A DNA stretch of 64,000 nt from Algoriphagus faecimaris (GTDB taxonomy: Bacteria; Bacteroidota; Bacteroidia; Cytophagales; Cyclobacteriaceae). The DNA is taken from NCBI RefSeq assembly GCF_900101705.1, contig NZ_FNAC01000005.1, positions 1 to 64,000 on the forward strand, given 5' to 3'. Made by a program: the position numbers and the translations under genes. Position 1 is the stretch's first letter. The number at the start of each line of letters is the position of its first letter. This document shows, piece after piece, positions 8,829 to 17,714 of the stretch. The notes beneath the pieces were generated by a model, which saw nothing but the letters and a program-made list of their open reading frames with translations, searched no databases and was not told the origin of the DNA.

Positions 8829-11261
8829 ATGCTCCATTACAGAATTATTCTTAGTTTTATTTTAGTTTTCCATTTACCGAATTTGATTGCTCAGCAGGTA
8901 ACAGTTAAAGGTAAAGTAATCGATGATACTGAAAACAGAGCTTTGGAGTTTGCGAATATTGCACTTCTGAGTCTTCAGGATTCTTCGGTAGTTACAGGTG
9001 GGATGAGTGAGCTGGATGGCTCCTTTGAATTTGATGCTAAAGCAGGAAATTATATCTTAAGAGTAGGCTTTATCGGTTACCTTAATTTTTTCGAGCCGAT
9101 TCAATTGGGCGATCGAAATAACGTCAACCTAGGCACGATCAAATTAGCCTCAAGCACTGAAAATCTCGAAGAAGTGGTGGTTGAGGGGGTGACTTCCATG
9201 TTTGAGACAGATATAGACAAGCGAGTTTATAATGTCGAAAACAGTATAGTCTCGCAGGGACAAACCGCGGCCCAGTTACTCTCTACGCTACCTTCTATTC
9301 AAGTCGATGATGAAGGTGGAATTACTATGAGGGGCTCTGGAAATATTCTAATATATATCAACGGAAGACCATCCAATCTTTCAGGAGATGATACCGAAAG
9401 TATTTTGGCGCAATTTCCTGCAAATAGTATTCAAGAAGTCGAACTGATCACGAATCCTTCTTCACGCTATGATGCTACTGGTGTAGGAGGCATAATTAAC
9501 ATTGTCTTAAAGAAAAATGAAAAGCTTGGCTTCAATGGTCAGGTAAATGCATCTGTGGGCACCAGGGATAAGTATCAAGCCGGCTTTAATCTAAACTATG
9601 GTGGAGAAAAGACTAATTATTATGTGTCCTATAACTGGCAAAATCGGTACAGGTGGGAGCGTGGGTTTAGAAATCGGACGACTACTTTAGCAGACTTTTC
9701 GCCTAGACTGGACCAAGATCAAGATGGGTACGAAAAAGAAGTTACTCATTTGCTAAGGGCAGGTGTGGATTATACTTTATCTGAAAAGTCAGTGCTAGGA
9801 CTCTATTTTCAAGGAAATTTTGATGATGAGGTTGAATTTGCTGAAATCGCCCAAAGAAACCTCAGTGAAACGGGAAGGCTCGACTCCACCTTCAATAGAA
9901 TAAATGAGGAATTTAGTAACAGCAGTAATTATGAGGCAGGAATTAACTATGCCATAGACATCGATACTGCAGGCCAAAAATTATTTACTTCTTTGTCTTA
10001 CTCTTACGACAACCGCACGCAAACGGAATTTTATGATCAGTTTTTTGTGAATAGCGAAGGTGTGGAGGATCCTACGAAAAGGTTGGCGCAAATTAATGAT
10101 CGCCCTAGGGAATCTAGACTTTTGGTTTTTCAGCTGGATTACGAAAAGCCATTCGAATCCGGAGCCAAAATCGAGTCAGGACTCAAAGGCACCTTTACCA
10201 ATTGGCTGTGGACTCAGGCTTTTTCACAAGGTGATCAAGGTAATGAGTTTATTCCAACGGTGGTTGATAGTCTTAGTAATGGCTATGATTTCACTGAAAA
10301 TGTCTATGCGGGCTATTTTTCTTTCAGAGACAAAAAAGGAAACTTCGGCTATCAACTTGGCGCAAGAGCCGAATACACCGAGACCTTAGGAGAGGTGACC
10401 CAAGGAGATCAGCGAATTCCAAATAACTATTTTAATATCTTTCCTTCCGCTTTTTTGAGTTATACTTTAGGAACTGAAAATGAATTGACGGCCAATTATA
10501 CCCGTAGAATTTCCAGGCCAAGAATCTGGGATTTGTCGCCGATTTATAGAATTAGAGATCAATATAATTTTAGTATAGGAAACCCTTTTTTGCAGCCAGA
10601 ATTTACCGATAGTTATGAAGTTGGCTACACGAAAGGTTGGGAGCGCTACCTGCTCAATGCCACGGTCTATCATCGCTACAGCACCAATATCGAAACCCGA
10701 ATCACACGTCTGACGGATGAAAACGTAGCCATTCAAAGTCGAGAAAATGCCGATACGCGATCCTCTACAGGCTTTGAATTGGTCAATCAGTTTCAGGTTT
10801 CCAATAATTTCGATGCTACCCTAACAGGAAATCTATTCTATTCCAGAGTGGATGGAGGAAATATCGAAGAGGGATTTACCAATGAAAACTTCAGCTGGAC
10901 CTTGAATTTCTTAGGTAATTTGCTTGTGCCGGGTTGGTTTAGCATACAGACTCAAGGAAATTACCGTGGCCCAATCGTATTACCTCAGGGTCAGATCGAA
11001 CCTCAATGGAGTTTGAATATCGGACTTAGTCGGGAAGTATTGGATGGCAAGGGGACAATTAGTCTTAATGTGAGTGACATTTTTAATACCCGAAATTTTA
11101 GAGTGACGACTGAAGACCCGCGATTTACCCAATTCCGACAGTTCCAAAGGGAAACCCGAATAGGTACGCTTGCTTTTACTTATCGTTTTGGAGGATTTAA
11201 AGATAAGCGGGAAGAACGGGGATCAAGTAGAGAAGGCGGAGATTTTGGAGATGACTTCTAG
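8829..11261 (+). CDS. Outer-membrane beta-barrel, TonB-receptor-like
   Basis: An 810-aa outer-membrane protein. A signal peptide ends near IAQQ (residue ~21). A carboxypeptidase-regulatory-like beta-sandwich follows (VTVKGKVIDDTENRALEFAN, ~24-110), then a plug domain (~115-235; MRGSGNILIYINGRPSNLSG, then NPSSRYDATGVGGIINIVLK). A long barrel of the OMP_b-brl_3 type fills the rest. The C-terminus is an unusual charged Gly-rich tail (EERGSSREGGDFGDDF). Proteins of this type take part in TonB-linked transport or sensing, but the substrate is not evident and no SusD partner is adjacent. It appears monocistronic. Confidence 0.85.
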   Translation: MLHYRIILSFILVFHLPNLIAQQVTVKGKVIDDTENRALEFANIALLSLQDSSVVTGGMSELDGSFEFDAKAGNYILRVGFIGYLNFFEPIQLGDRNNVNLGTIKLASSTENLEEVVVEGVTSMFETDIDKRVYNVENSIVSQGQTAAQLLSTLPSIQVDDEGGITMRGSGNILIYINGRPSNLSGDDTESILAQFPANSIQEVELITNPSSRYDATGVGGIINIVLKKNEKLGFNGQVNASVGTRDKYQAGFNLNYGGEKTNYYVSYNWQNRYRWERGFRNRTTTLADFSPRLDQDQDGYEKEVTHLLRAGVDYTLSEKSVLGLYFQGNFDDEVEFAEIAQRNLSETGRLDSTFNRINEEFSNSSNYEAGINYAIDIDTAGQKLFTSLSYSYDNRTQTEFYDQFFVNSEGVEDPTKRLAQINDRPRESRLLVFQLDYEKPFESGAKIESGLKGTFTNWLWTQAFSQGDQGNEFIPTVVDSLSNGYDFTENVYAGYFSFRDKKGNFGYQLGARAEYTETLGEVTQGDQRIPNNYFNIFPSAFLSYTLGTENELTANYTRRISRPRIWDLSPIYRIRDQYNFSIGNPFLQPEFTDSYEVGYTKGWERYLLNATVYHRYSTNIETRITRLTDENVAIQSRENADTRSSTGFELVNQFQVSNNFDATLTGNLFYSRVDGGNIEEGFTNENFSWTLNFLGNLLVPGWFSIQTQGNYRGPIVLPQGQIEPQWSLNIGLSREVLDGKGTISLNVSDIFNTRNFRVTTEDPRFTQFRQFQRETRIGTLAFTYRFGGFKDKREERGSSREGGDFGDDF

Positions 11262-11438
11262 AAAAGTTTGAAGCTGGAAGATCTAGAGCTATCCTAACAT
11301 GATCTATCATGCTAGAATTTTAAAAGTATGGATCATTTTAGGAAAAAAACACAAGTACCCTTAGATAGACAAAAGACGATCTTTTAAAGAGGTTGTTTTT
11401 TGTTTCGGTAATGGAGAAAAAATCAGCTAATTGCAAAT

Positions 11439-12155
11439 ATGAGTGAGCTGACGGAGCAAATTATTTTAACCTTGAAAGAAAAAGCCATTCCTGAAAAAGC
11501 GGCTTTTTTCCCGAAGTTTTTTAAAGCGTTTCCCGGAGGGTATGGGGAAGCAGATCAGTTTTTGGGAGTGAAAGTACCCGAACAGCGAAAGATCGCGAAG
11601 CAATTTTAAAGGGAGATCAGCTTAGATGAATTATCAGAATTGGTGAAAAATCCCTTTCACGAAGTGAGGTTGACAGGGTTTTTGGCTTTGGTGTATCGCT
11701 ATGAAAAATGTAAAACAGAAGATCGAAAAAAAGAGCTGGTTGATTTTTATATAGCTCATTTGGACTATGTGAATAATTGGGACCTAGTGGATACGAGCTG
11801 TCATTCCATTTTAGGGGAGTATTATTGGAAAAGGGAGAAGGACTTATTTTACGAGCTAGCAGATTCAGGCCATCTCTGGAAACAGCGGATTGCGATAATC
11901 AGTAGTTATCATTGGATAAAAAAGGGAGATTTTACCGATGCCTTGGATTTAGCCGAAAAACTCAAAAACCATACTCATGACCTGATGCACAAGGCAGTCG
12001 GCTGGATGCTGCGGGAAATTGGTAACCGGGATTTCGATACAGAATTGGAATTTCTAGAAAAGCATTATCAAACTTTACCAAGAACAGCTCTTCGCTATGC
12101 CATTGAGAAGTTCCCGGAAGAATTGAGGCAGGATTTTTTGAAGGGGAGGATATGA
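11439..12155 (+). pseudogene. DNA alkylation repair (AlkD-like) gene with in-frame TAA
   Basis: The full frame from ATG 11439 to 12155 would encode a 238-aa AlkD-like HEAT-repeat DNA glycosylase: PEKAAFFPKFFKAFPGGYGE, then LGVKVPEQRKIAKQF, then NNWDLVDTSCHSILGEYYW. Such proteins excise positively charged alkylated bases. Codon 57 (11607-11609) is TAA, splitting the frame, but reading continues without a shift straight after it. A single substitution (from CAA, GAA or AAA) would explain this. The remaining gene is undamaged, so the loss is recent, the stop is read through, or the base is a sequence error. A shorter product could start at TTG 11640 or GTG 11643, but it would lack the N-terminal repeat. 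Confidence 0.8.
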
Positions 12156-12207
12156 AATACAATAGAAATACATTTCATCTGTTTATAATTTGTTTTTTAG
12201 AGGTCAG

Positions 12208-12297
12208 ATGGAATCTCGCACAACCTACAATCATCCCAGTGAGTGTCACTTGCGTCGTGCTCGATTTCATGAAATCTGACTCCCTTCGGGAGTCGAA
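12208..12297. repeat. Dispersed intergenic element, copy 1
   Basis: A 63-nt segment (12208-12270) beginning ATGGAATCTCGCA and ending TGCTCGATTTCAT matches 26172-26234 in length and in roughly two thirds of positions. Its two ends are near-complementary, so the unit can fold as a long imperfect hairpin. A separate hairpin, ACTCCC-TTCG-GGGAGT, follows closely. It lies in the gap between the AlkD-like gene and the convergent ABC-F gene. Confidence 0.6.
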
Positions 12298-12396
12298 ATA
12301 GCCTCTCTTGCCTACTGAAAGCAAGTTTGTTCCCAAAGTATTTCACCGGCCAGAGGGAGGTTTATTTTTATTGTAGTTCTACCATATTTCAAGGCT

Positions 12397-14322
12397 TTAG
12401 CCTTCTATCCCATCCAATTCACTCAGCTCCAACCAAACCATCTCCAATTCTTCCAATGCTGAATCGATTTCGGCAATCCGATTGGAAAGTTTTAAAAGCT
12501 CCTCATGATCTTCGATGCCGGCTGCGATTTGAGCAGTGATTTTTTCCTTCTCGCCTTCTAGCTTTGCGATCTGATCATTGGTCTTTTCAAACTCCTGCTT
12601 CTGTTTATAGCTTGCTTTCACCTTGGGCTTGGATTCTGTCTCCTCGGTTCGTGGTTCTTGTTTCTCAATCTTAGGTTCTTCGGTCTTCGCCTGCCCGCCG
12701 TGATGGGGTCTTCGGTCCTCCAACTGATTCTCCTTTTCCCACTCTCGGTAGTCTGTATAGTTCCCAGGAAAGTCTTTAATCATTCCTTCTCCCTCAAAGA
12801 CAAACAAATGCTCTACCAAGCGATCCATGAAATAGCGATCATGTGAAACGATGATGAGGCAGCCTGGAAAATTATCCAAAAACTCCTCTAGAATGTTCAG
12901 AGTCATCAAGTCCAAATCATTGGTGGGCTCATCGAGAATCAGGAAGTTTGGATTTTTGATCAGTACCATCAACAGCTGTAACCTTCTTCGCTCTCCACCA
13001 CTCATCTTGCCGATGGGGGTAAACTGCTGCTTGGGCGGAAAACCAAATTGATTCAAAAACTGACTGACTGTGATCGTTTGTCCCTTATTGAGGGTCACTA
13101 CTTCAGCGACTTCCTTGACTACATCGATGAGTCGTTTTTCCTCATCAAATCGATCCTCTTCCTGTCGGTAATAGCCAAATAAGGTGGTTTGACCTTTCGT
13201 GACTTTTCCCGAATCCGGCTCCAATAAGCCAGTGATCATTTTTAGAAAGGTCGTCTTTCCGGCACCGTTGGGTCCGATGATTCCGATTCGGTCTTTTTTC
13301 TTGAAGATGTAAGAAAAATCTTCGATCAGCTTCTTGTCATCGTAAGATTTGCTGATTTTTTCGATTTCGAGAATCTTGTTTCCGAGGCGCTGAGTGGAGA
13401 CGGACAATTCGATGTCCCGTTCCTCACGCTTGGTGAAGGCCTTTTCCTTGGTTTCTTCGAAAGCATCTACCCGATACTTTGCCTTGGTTCCCCGAGCCTT
13501 AGGTTGGCGGCGAATCCAATCCAGTTCTTTTTTATACAAGCTTTTGGCCTTTTCTATTTCGATGTCCTCGATCTGCATGCGCTCCGCTTTCTTGTCCAGA
13601 AAATAGCCGTAATTCCCTTGGTAACGGTGGATTTTTCCCTGATCGAGTTCAAGGATTTCATTGGTGACTTTCTCTAAAAAATACCGGTCGTGGGTCACCA
13701 TAAACAAAGCCAAATTGGCTTTGGCCAGGTATTCTTCCAGCCATTCGATGGTTTCCAAATCGAGGTGGTTGGTGGGTTCGTCGAGTAGGAGTAGATCAGG
13801 TTTTTCCAAAATCCCTTTGGCCAAAGCCACGCGCTTCCGCTGCCCTCCTGATAGATTTCCTACAGAAAGATCGGTATCGTGGAGTCCCAGTTTCCCCAAG
13901 ACTTCCTTGACTTGATATTCAAAATCCCAAGCCTGCAGTGCATCCATCTTTTCGAAGAGGTTAGACATTTGGTCTGAGTTATCAATGCCTCGCTCGGAGT
14001 CCAGCATGGCCTTGTGATAGTCCTCGATGACGCGGAGCACTTCCGAATTGCTTTGATCAAATATGGTCTGATAGATGCTGAGATTAGAGTCGAAAACCGG
14101 GTTTTGATGCACATAAGCGATCTTTACGGCATTATTCAAGGCCACTTCTCCTGTGTCAGGGATTTCCAATCCCATGATGATTTTCATGAGTGTAGATTTG
14201 CCTGCGCCATTGATACCGACGAGTGCGATTTTTTGGCCCTGAGAGATGCCAAAGGAGATATTAGAAAAAAGTTTGCGTTCGCCGAAGGCTTTACTTAGGT
14301 TTTCAACTGAAAGGTAATTCAT
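12397..14322 (-). CDS. ABC-F family ATPase (Uup/EttA group)
   Basis: A 641-aa soluble ABC-F protein with two nucleotide-binding domains and no membrane segment, expected to act on ribosomes. Domain 1 has Walker A GINGAGKST, signature LSGGQRKRVALAKG and Walker B LLLDEPTNHLDLETI. After the linker with RRQPKARGTKAKYR, domain 2 has GPNGAGKTT, MSGGERRRLQLL and LILDEPTNDLDLMTL. The C-terminal ~90 residues are a coiled coil (QKQEFEKTNDQIAKLEGEKEKI) as in Uup, so Uup is the closest guess. ATG 14322 is chosen because a TAnnTTTG box lies 4 bases upstream, implying a leaderless message. Confidence 0.92.
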   Translation of the reverse strand: MNYLSVENLSKAFGERKLFSNISFGISQGQKIALVGINGAGKSTLMKIIMGLEIPDTGEVALNNAVKIAYVHQNPVFDSNLSIYQTIFDQSNSEVLRVIEDYHKAMLDSERGIDNSDQMSNLFEKMDALQAWDFEYQVKEVLGKLGLHDTDLSVGNLSGGQRKRVALAKGILEKPDLLLLDEPTNHLDLETIEWLEEYLAKANLALFMVTHDRYFLEKVTNEILELDQGKIHRYQGNYGYFLDKKAERMQIEDIEIEKAKSLYKKELDWIRRQPKARGTKAKYRVDAFEETKEKAFTKREERDIELSVSTQRLGNKILEIEKISKSYDDKKLIEDFSYIFKKKDRIGIIGPNGAGKTTFLKMITGLLEPDSGKVTKGQTTLFGYYRQEEDRFDEEKRLIDVVKEVAEVVTLNKGQTITVSQFLNQFGFPPKQQFTPIGKMSGGERRRLQLLMVLIKNPNFLILDEPTNDLDLMTLNILEEFLDNFPGCLIIVSHDRYFMDRLVEHLFVFEGEGMIKDFPGNYTDYREWEKENQLEDRRPHHGGQAKTEEPKIEKQEPRTEETESKPKVKASYKQKQEFEKTNDQIAKLEGEKEKITAQIAAGIEDHEELLKLSNRIAEIDSALEELEMVWLELSELDGIEG

Positions 14323-14326
14323 GCTG

Positions 14327-14334
14327 CAAAAGTA
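14327..14334 (-). promoter_or_regulatory. -7 box of ABC-F gene, leaderless arrangement
   Basis: On the minus strand the sequence reads TACTTTTGCAGCATG: a perfect TAnnTTTG box with the start codon only 4 bases downstream. The same layout occurs before rlmN and marC. No convincing -33 element is seen at the usual distance. Confidence 0.6.
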
Positions 14335-14346
14335 CGGGAAAATCCT

Positions 14347-14450
14347 GTGGAAATACGGTTGAAATATGATAGAAATAGGTCCTGACAAGTCAGGATGAAA
14401 TACGGTGGAAATACACCCTCCTTCGGAGGTTGAAATACAGTGGAAATAGG
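14347..14450. repeat. GAAATA-spaced hairpin array
   Basis: Repeated GTGGAAATAC / TTGAAATAC / TAGAAATAGG units alternate with small perfect hairpins (TCCTGAC-AA-GTCAGGA and CCTCC-TTC-GGAGG). A similar array lies at 18203-18328. It fills most of the gap between the ABC-F start and the DUF4221 gene. Confidence 0.55.
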
Positions 14451-14494
14451 GGGGTGGATCAAATTCAAGGTATAATGAGCCAAATTCTATGATT

Positions 14495-15637
14495 TCATTT
14501 TATTAACTCGATCAACTCAAACCGAAAAGCATCCTCCTCAGCTTCTGGATTTTCGGGATTGTTGGTAGAGAGATAAAGGCCTTTTTCGGTGATAAAATGA
14601 TTGTTGGGAAAATAAATTCCGCCTTCGAAATAGCTTTCAGTAATCAGCTTCAAATCTTGGTTGAATACCTGAATCACAAAAGGCCCTGGATTTTCTCGTA
14701 AAGCGAGTAGATCTTCTTCTTTTTCAATGGTCAAGGTGGGATAGGCAAAGCGATAATACACTTTCTGATATTCATCGTAGACTAGGGTCTCATATCGGGA
14801 GGACGCGGTTAGGTATTTTTGGGTTTCAAAACGCTCACCATCCACTGGGAAATAGGGGAGAGACTCATCTAAATATTGGCTTTTGCCATCGAATGTTTCT
14901 AAGTCCCCAAAGCGAATTTGTTTGTAAAGTCTATGGTCGCCAAAGAGAGAATAAACGGTGTATTCAGGATGGAAAACCAGACTGGGTTCGAAAAATTTCA
15001 ATCCTGAATTTAAATAGCCTTCAGGGTAGGTTAGTTCTGTGGATTGATATGCCCCATCCTCAAGATTAATTCGATAAGCAAGCAAGGATTTATGGAGACG
15101 CTCTTCCGTCATTTGTCTGTAATTCCCCTCTGCATGTGTTTTTACCAGCATTTTTCCATTTTGCAAGGTAGGAGTGCTTCCAAAATAGGCATTGTGTACA
15201 AAGGCATTCGTATGGCCCTCTGGTTTGGTGTATTGGATTCGATTTTTGATAATTCCCGTCGTATCGGTCAGGGTGATGACGGGTACTAGTTGAGTAAATA
15301 GAAAGATGCTGTCAAGGCTGTGGATATGAATTCCAAAAATGCTCCCTACTCCCTGCGGACCCTCATATTGATAAAAAATTTCTTTGCTGAGTTTTTCTGA
15401 GTTTAGATCATAAAACTGCAGGGAATTGGTATTCCAGTTGACATTGACCAGGTAGTTTTCATAGCGAACTAAGCCGGTACTGATATTGGCGGTCAGGCTG
15501 TCAATGGGGATACGGAGGACTTCTCCACTCACTTGAAGCTTACTGCTTTCGTTAAGCTTTGTGGATTCCGTGCATGCAAATGTGATGAATAGTACTACTA
15601 TCAGTGAAAAAAGGCAAGAATTTCTAAAATAACGCAT
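14495..15637 (-). CDS. DUF4221 family lipoprotein
   Basis: A 380-aa predicted surface or periplasmic lipoprotein. The signal peptide ends in FITFAC with the lipidated Cys at residue 22. The body is beta-rich and matches DUF4221 (EGPQGVGSIFGIHIHSLDSI early, FPNNHFITEKGLYLS near the end), a propeller-like family. It is homologous to the DUF4221 protein at 33133-34281: both share the EGP-x-G-x-G block and a final EKGL segment. ATG 15637 is preferred over an upstream TTG. Unlike that relative, no small peptide gene directly precedes it; upstream lies the truncated def copy. Function unknown. Confidence 0.8.
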   Translation of the reverse strand: MRYFRNSCLFSLIVVLFITFACTESTKLNESSKLQVSGEVLRIPIDSLTANISTGLVRYENYLVNVNWNTNSLQFYDLNSEKLSKEIFYQYEGPQGVGSIFGIHIHSLDSIFLFTQLVPVITLTDTTGIIKNRIQYTKPEGHTNAFVHNAYFGSTPTLQNGKMLVKTHAEGNYRQMTEERLHKSLLAYRINLEDGAYQSTELTYPEGYLNSGLKFFEPSLVFHPEYTVYSLFGDHRLYKQIRFGDLETFDGKSQYLDESLPYFPVDGERFETQKYLTASSRYETLVYDEYQKVYYRFAYPTLTIEKEEDLLALRENPGPFVIQVFNQDLKLITESYFEGGIYFPNNHFITEKGLYLSTNNPENPEAEEDAFRFELIELIK

Positions 15638-15819
15638 ACTCAAAACTAAAGAATTGTCAGCAAAAAAAAGACTTAATTGGAAGATTTGATGTTTTCTATT
15701 AATTCCAATGAAACAAAAATAATCAGATCATCCATGAGATTTTTTTTTCATTTAGGCTAAATCATTCAAAATGGCAGCTCGCTAAGCTATCTTCGAAGTA
15801 CCTTAACCGATTTACTTTT

Positions 15820-15984
15820 ATGAAAACCATCCACGATATCCTCAAGCTAGGCGATCCGAGATTGTATCAATCTTGCGAGCCAGTACTTCAATCTGAACTT
15901 CCCCAAGTTTCCGAATGGACACAGCAGCTCCATGAAGCCATGAAAGATATACGTCGGGTTTATGGATTTTGAAGGGGAATCGCT
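15820..15984 (+). pseudogene. Truncated duplicate of peptide deformylase 5' end
   Basis: These 165 bases match the first 165 bases of the intact def gene at 17715 with 7 differences, and similarity continues ~40 bases upstream of the ATG. Codon 51 is TGA where the intact gene has GGA. Similarity stops in the middle of deformylase motif 1 (after GRGIA), so every catalytic residue is missing. The copy and the true gene are direct repeats that flank the lipoprotein/peptide module at 16045-17470. Confidence 0.9.
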
Positions 15985-16044
15985 CCAATATATTCCACTC
16001 ATCTATTATCTTACAGAGGTTATTTGGAGGGGATTTTTTTGAGG

Positions 16045-17235
16045 TTAAGGATTTTTCATTAATTCTTGAATAGTATCTTTCACTTTGAAGGATATTAAAA
16101 GCGTTCGATCTTCGATTAAGAGGTCCTTATTTTTTTGAAAAAAATCGTGAATGTTTCCTGCTTCAATAGAAACCTTTTTTCCAGTGAATCCGGCTACATA
16201 TTGGTTATAGAAATCAATTGATTTCAAAAAATAATAGATACGGCTACCATCTGTGGTCCAAGGGAAATTCAGAGCGATGGGAATGATGTCATTTTCCGGT
16301 TCTGAAATTAAAACGGTTGATTTTTGATCTTGAGATAGGTGGAGGTAATACCGTTTTTGAAACCCCCTAAAAAATGAAATGAGTGTACCATTTGAGGTGG
16401 GTAGGACAGATGTAAAATTAGGGACTAGATTTCTTTCCGTAAGTAGTTTATTTCGTTGGACAATAGACACCACATGTTGTGCAGGGGTCAATTGAGCCTC
16501 TCCAAAGTCAAAAGAAATACTTTTTTCAATTCGCCCCATTTTCAAATCTAGATAATTCATTTGGTAGGTATAGGGGCGATAGAAAAGAAACCTTTCCCCT
16601 CCCAGTGGTACGAAGCTGTTAGCTAGAAGAAACTTTCCTGAGCCTTCAAGTTCGGTTTCGATGGGTTGAAGTCTGGCGCTAATTTCCCCGTCTTCTTCGA
16701 TGAGGAAGTTCCTGCCGTCAAATTCAGGATCGTTTGCCATGTAATAGACAAACTTGTCGGCTGAAAAAGCAAACCTTGAATTGTTTATCAGATGTTTTCT
16801 TTCTGAAGTAAAATTCCCCTCATGATCAAATACTATGATTTTTCGTAGAAATGTGTCTTGGATAATGACTTGGTCTTCAGTTACGAAAAAATCATTGATC
16901 TGAATAAATTCTTGAGGTCCCTCACCAGAAGAAAGAATGGCATTTAAGAACTCTCCGTTTTTAGAATAAACGTGAATGTTATTGTAGTCTAAATCTCTGA
17001 CAAATATTTTATTGTTTTTGAATTGAAATTGATAAGGTGTGACCAGTAGTGTCTCCGGTGGATCTTTAAGCAGAATGAAATCGGGGTCCTCTAGGAATGA
17101 GGATAGCGTGAGGCCTGTGAGGGCGTTATTTAAATCGACTTGGATAGTTTCTGATTGACCTTGAACCTTTTCTGATTGACAAGAGCAAAACACTAAGCCG
17201 AAAACGAGCATGGAGAAGACAGCTAGTCTATTCAT
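16045..17235 (-). CDS. 6-bladed beta-propeller lipoprotein
   Basis: A 396-aa lipoprotein. The N-terminal signal ends in VFCSC, so Cys17 or Cys19 is lipidated. The chain shows propeller-type repeats (NKIFVRDLDYNNIHVYSKNG, SSGEGPQEFIQINDFFV, DQVIIQDTFLRKIIVFD) like the 6-bladed beta-propeller/DUF5128 proteins of Bacteroidota. It follows the small 4-Cys peptide gene (17276-17470) by 40 bases on the same strand, separated by a hairpin. This is the same order as the modules at 31187-32488 and 32844-34281. The role is unknown; surface recognition or peptide binding is a guess. Confidence 0.75.
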   Translation of the reverse strand: MNRLAVFSMLVFGLVFCSCQSEKVQGQSETIQVDLNNALTGLTLSSFLEDPDFILLKDPPETLLVTPYQFQFKNNKIFVRDLDYNNIHVYSKNGEFLNAILSSGEGPQEFIQINDFFVTEDQVIIQDTFLRKIIVFDHEGNFTSERKHLINNSRFAFSADKFVYYMANDPEFDGRNFLIEEDGEISARLQPIETELEGSGKFLLANSFVPLGGERFLFYRPYTYQMNYLDLKMGRIEKSISFDFGEAQLTPAQHVVSIVQRNKLLTERNLVPNFTSVLPTSNGTLISFFRGFQKRYYLHLSQDQKSTVLISEPENDIIPIALNFPWTTDGSRIYYFLKSIDFYNQYVAGFTGKKVSIEAGNIHDFFQKNKDLLIEDRTLLISFKVKDTIQELMKNP

Positions 17236-17244
17236 AGAGAGTAT

Positions 17245-17265
17245 CGACGGCTTTTGAGTCCGTCG
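17245..17265 (-). promoter_or_regulatory. Intercistronic hairpin, peptide to lipoprotein
   Basis: A perfect 6-bp stem CGACGG/CCGTCG with a 9-nt loop lies between the peptide stop and the lipoprotein ATG. On the transcribed (minus) strand no U-run follows, so it more likely slows RNA decay or limits read-through than terminates strongly. Confidence 0.45.
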
Positions 17266-17275
17266 GGTTTTTAAT

Positions 17276-17470
17276 TTAACATGGAATTTGTCCAGCTACA
17301 TCGCAGGAGGTTAATGAATTTGGAATACATCGGTGTGTTTCGATTCCTGAATTTGCGCAAGTCTTAGGCTCAGCTTTATAACCGGGAGTTTCAAATCCAC
17401 TTTGAGCACTCAGTAAGAGCGGTGCGAAGGCTAGAGCAATAATTCCTGCGCTTAGAATAAACTTTTTCAT
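17276..17470 (-). CDS. Small secreted four-cysteine peptide
   Basis: A 64-aa precursor: a clear Sec signal peptide (MKKFILSAGIIALAFAPLLL, cleavage likely after SAQS or LSA) and a ~40-residue mature part with Cys at 38, 48, 56 and 64. The spacing C-x9-C-x7-C-x7-C resembles the peptide at 32844-33059 (C-x8-C-x8-C-x6-C). It is the first gene of a two-gene unit with the propeller lipoprotein. The layout recalls the NVEAL-type peptides next to propeller lipoproteins in Bacteroidota, but no NVEAL motif is seen. Function unknown; disulfides are expected after export. Confidence 0.7.
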   Translation of the reverse strand: MKKFILSAGIIALAFAPLLLSAQSGFETPGYKAEPKTCANSGIETHRCIPNSLTSCDVAGQIPC

Positions 17471-17714
17471 AGAAAATAAATTAGGGTTCTCAAAATCTCT
17501 AGTTAAGCTAGAAATAACTAGTCGATTGACTACCTTTTGCTAACATATTATTATTATTATGCAAATTTTCCTCAGCATTTTTATAAAACATCTCTCCTGT
17601 TCAGTGAACCCAAAATAGTCTGATCATCTTTGTGTTTTACTTTTAGTTAGGCCGAATACTTTAAAAAAGTAGCTTTCAGAACTATATTCGAAGCATCTTA
17701 ACTGATTTACCTTT

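Noticed and set aside
17547..17562. ATT trinucleotide run upstream of the 17276-17470 peptide gene as a phase-variable tract
   Set aside because: Only about four units, and no promoter elements could be placed around it with confidence.
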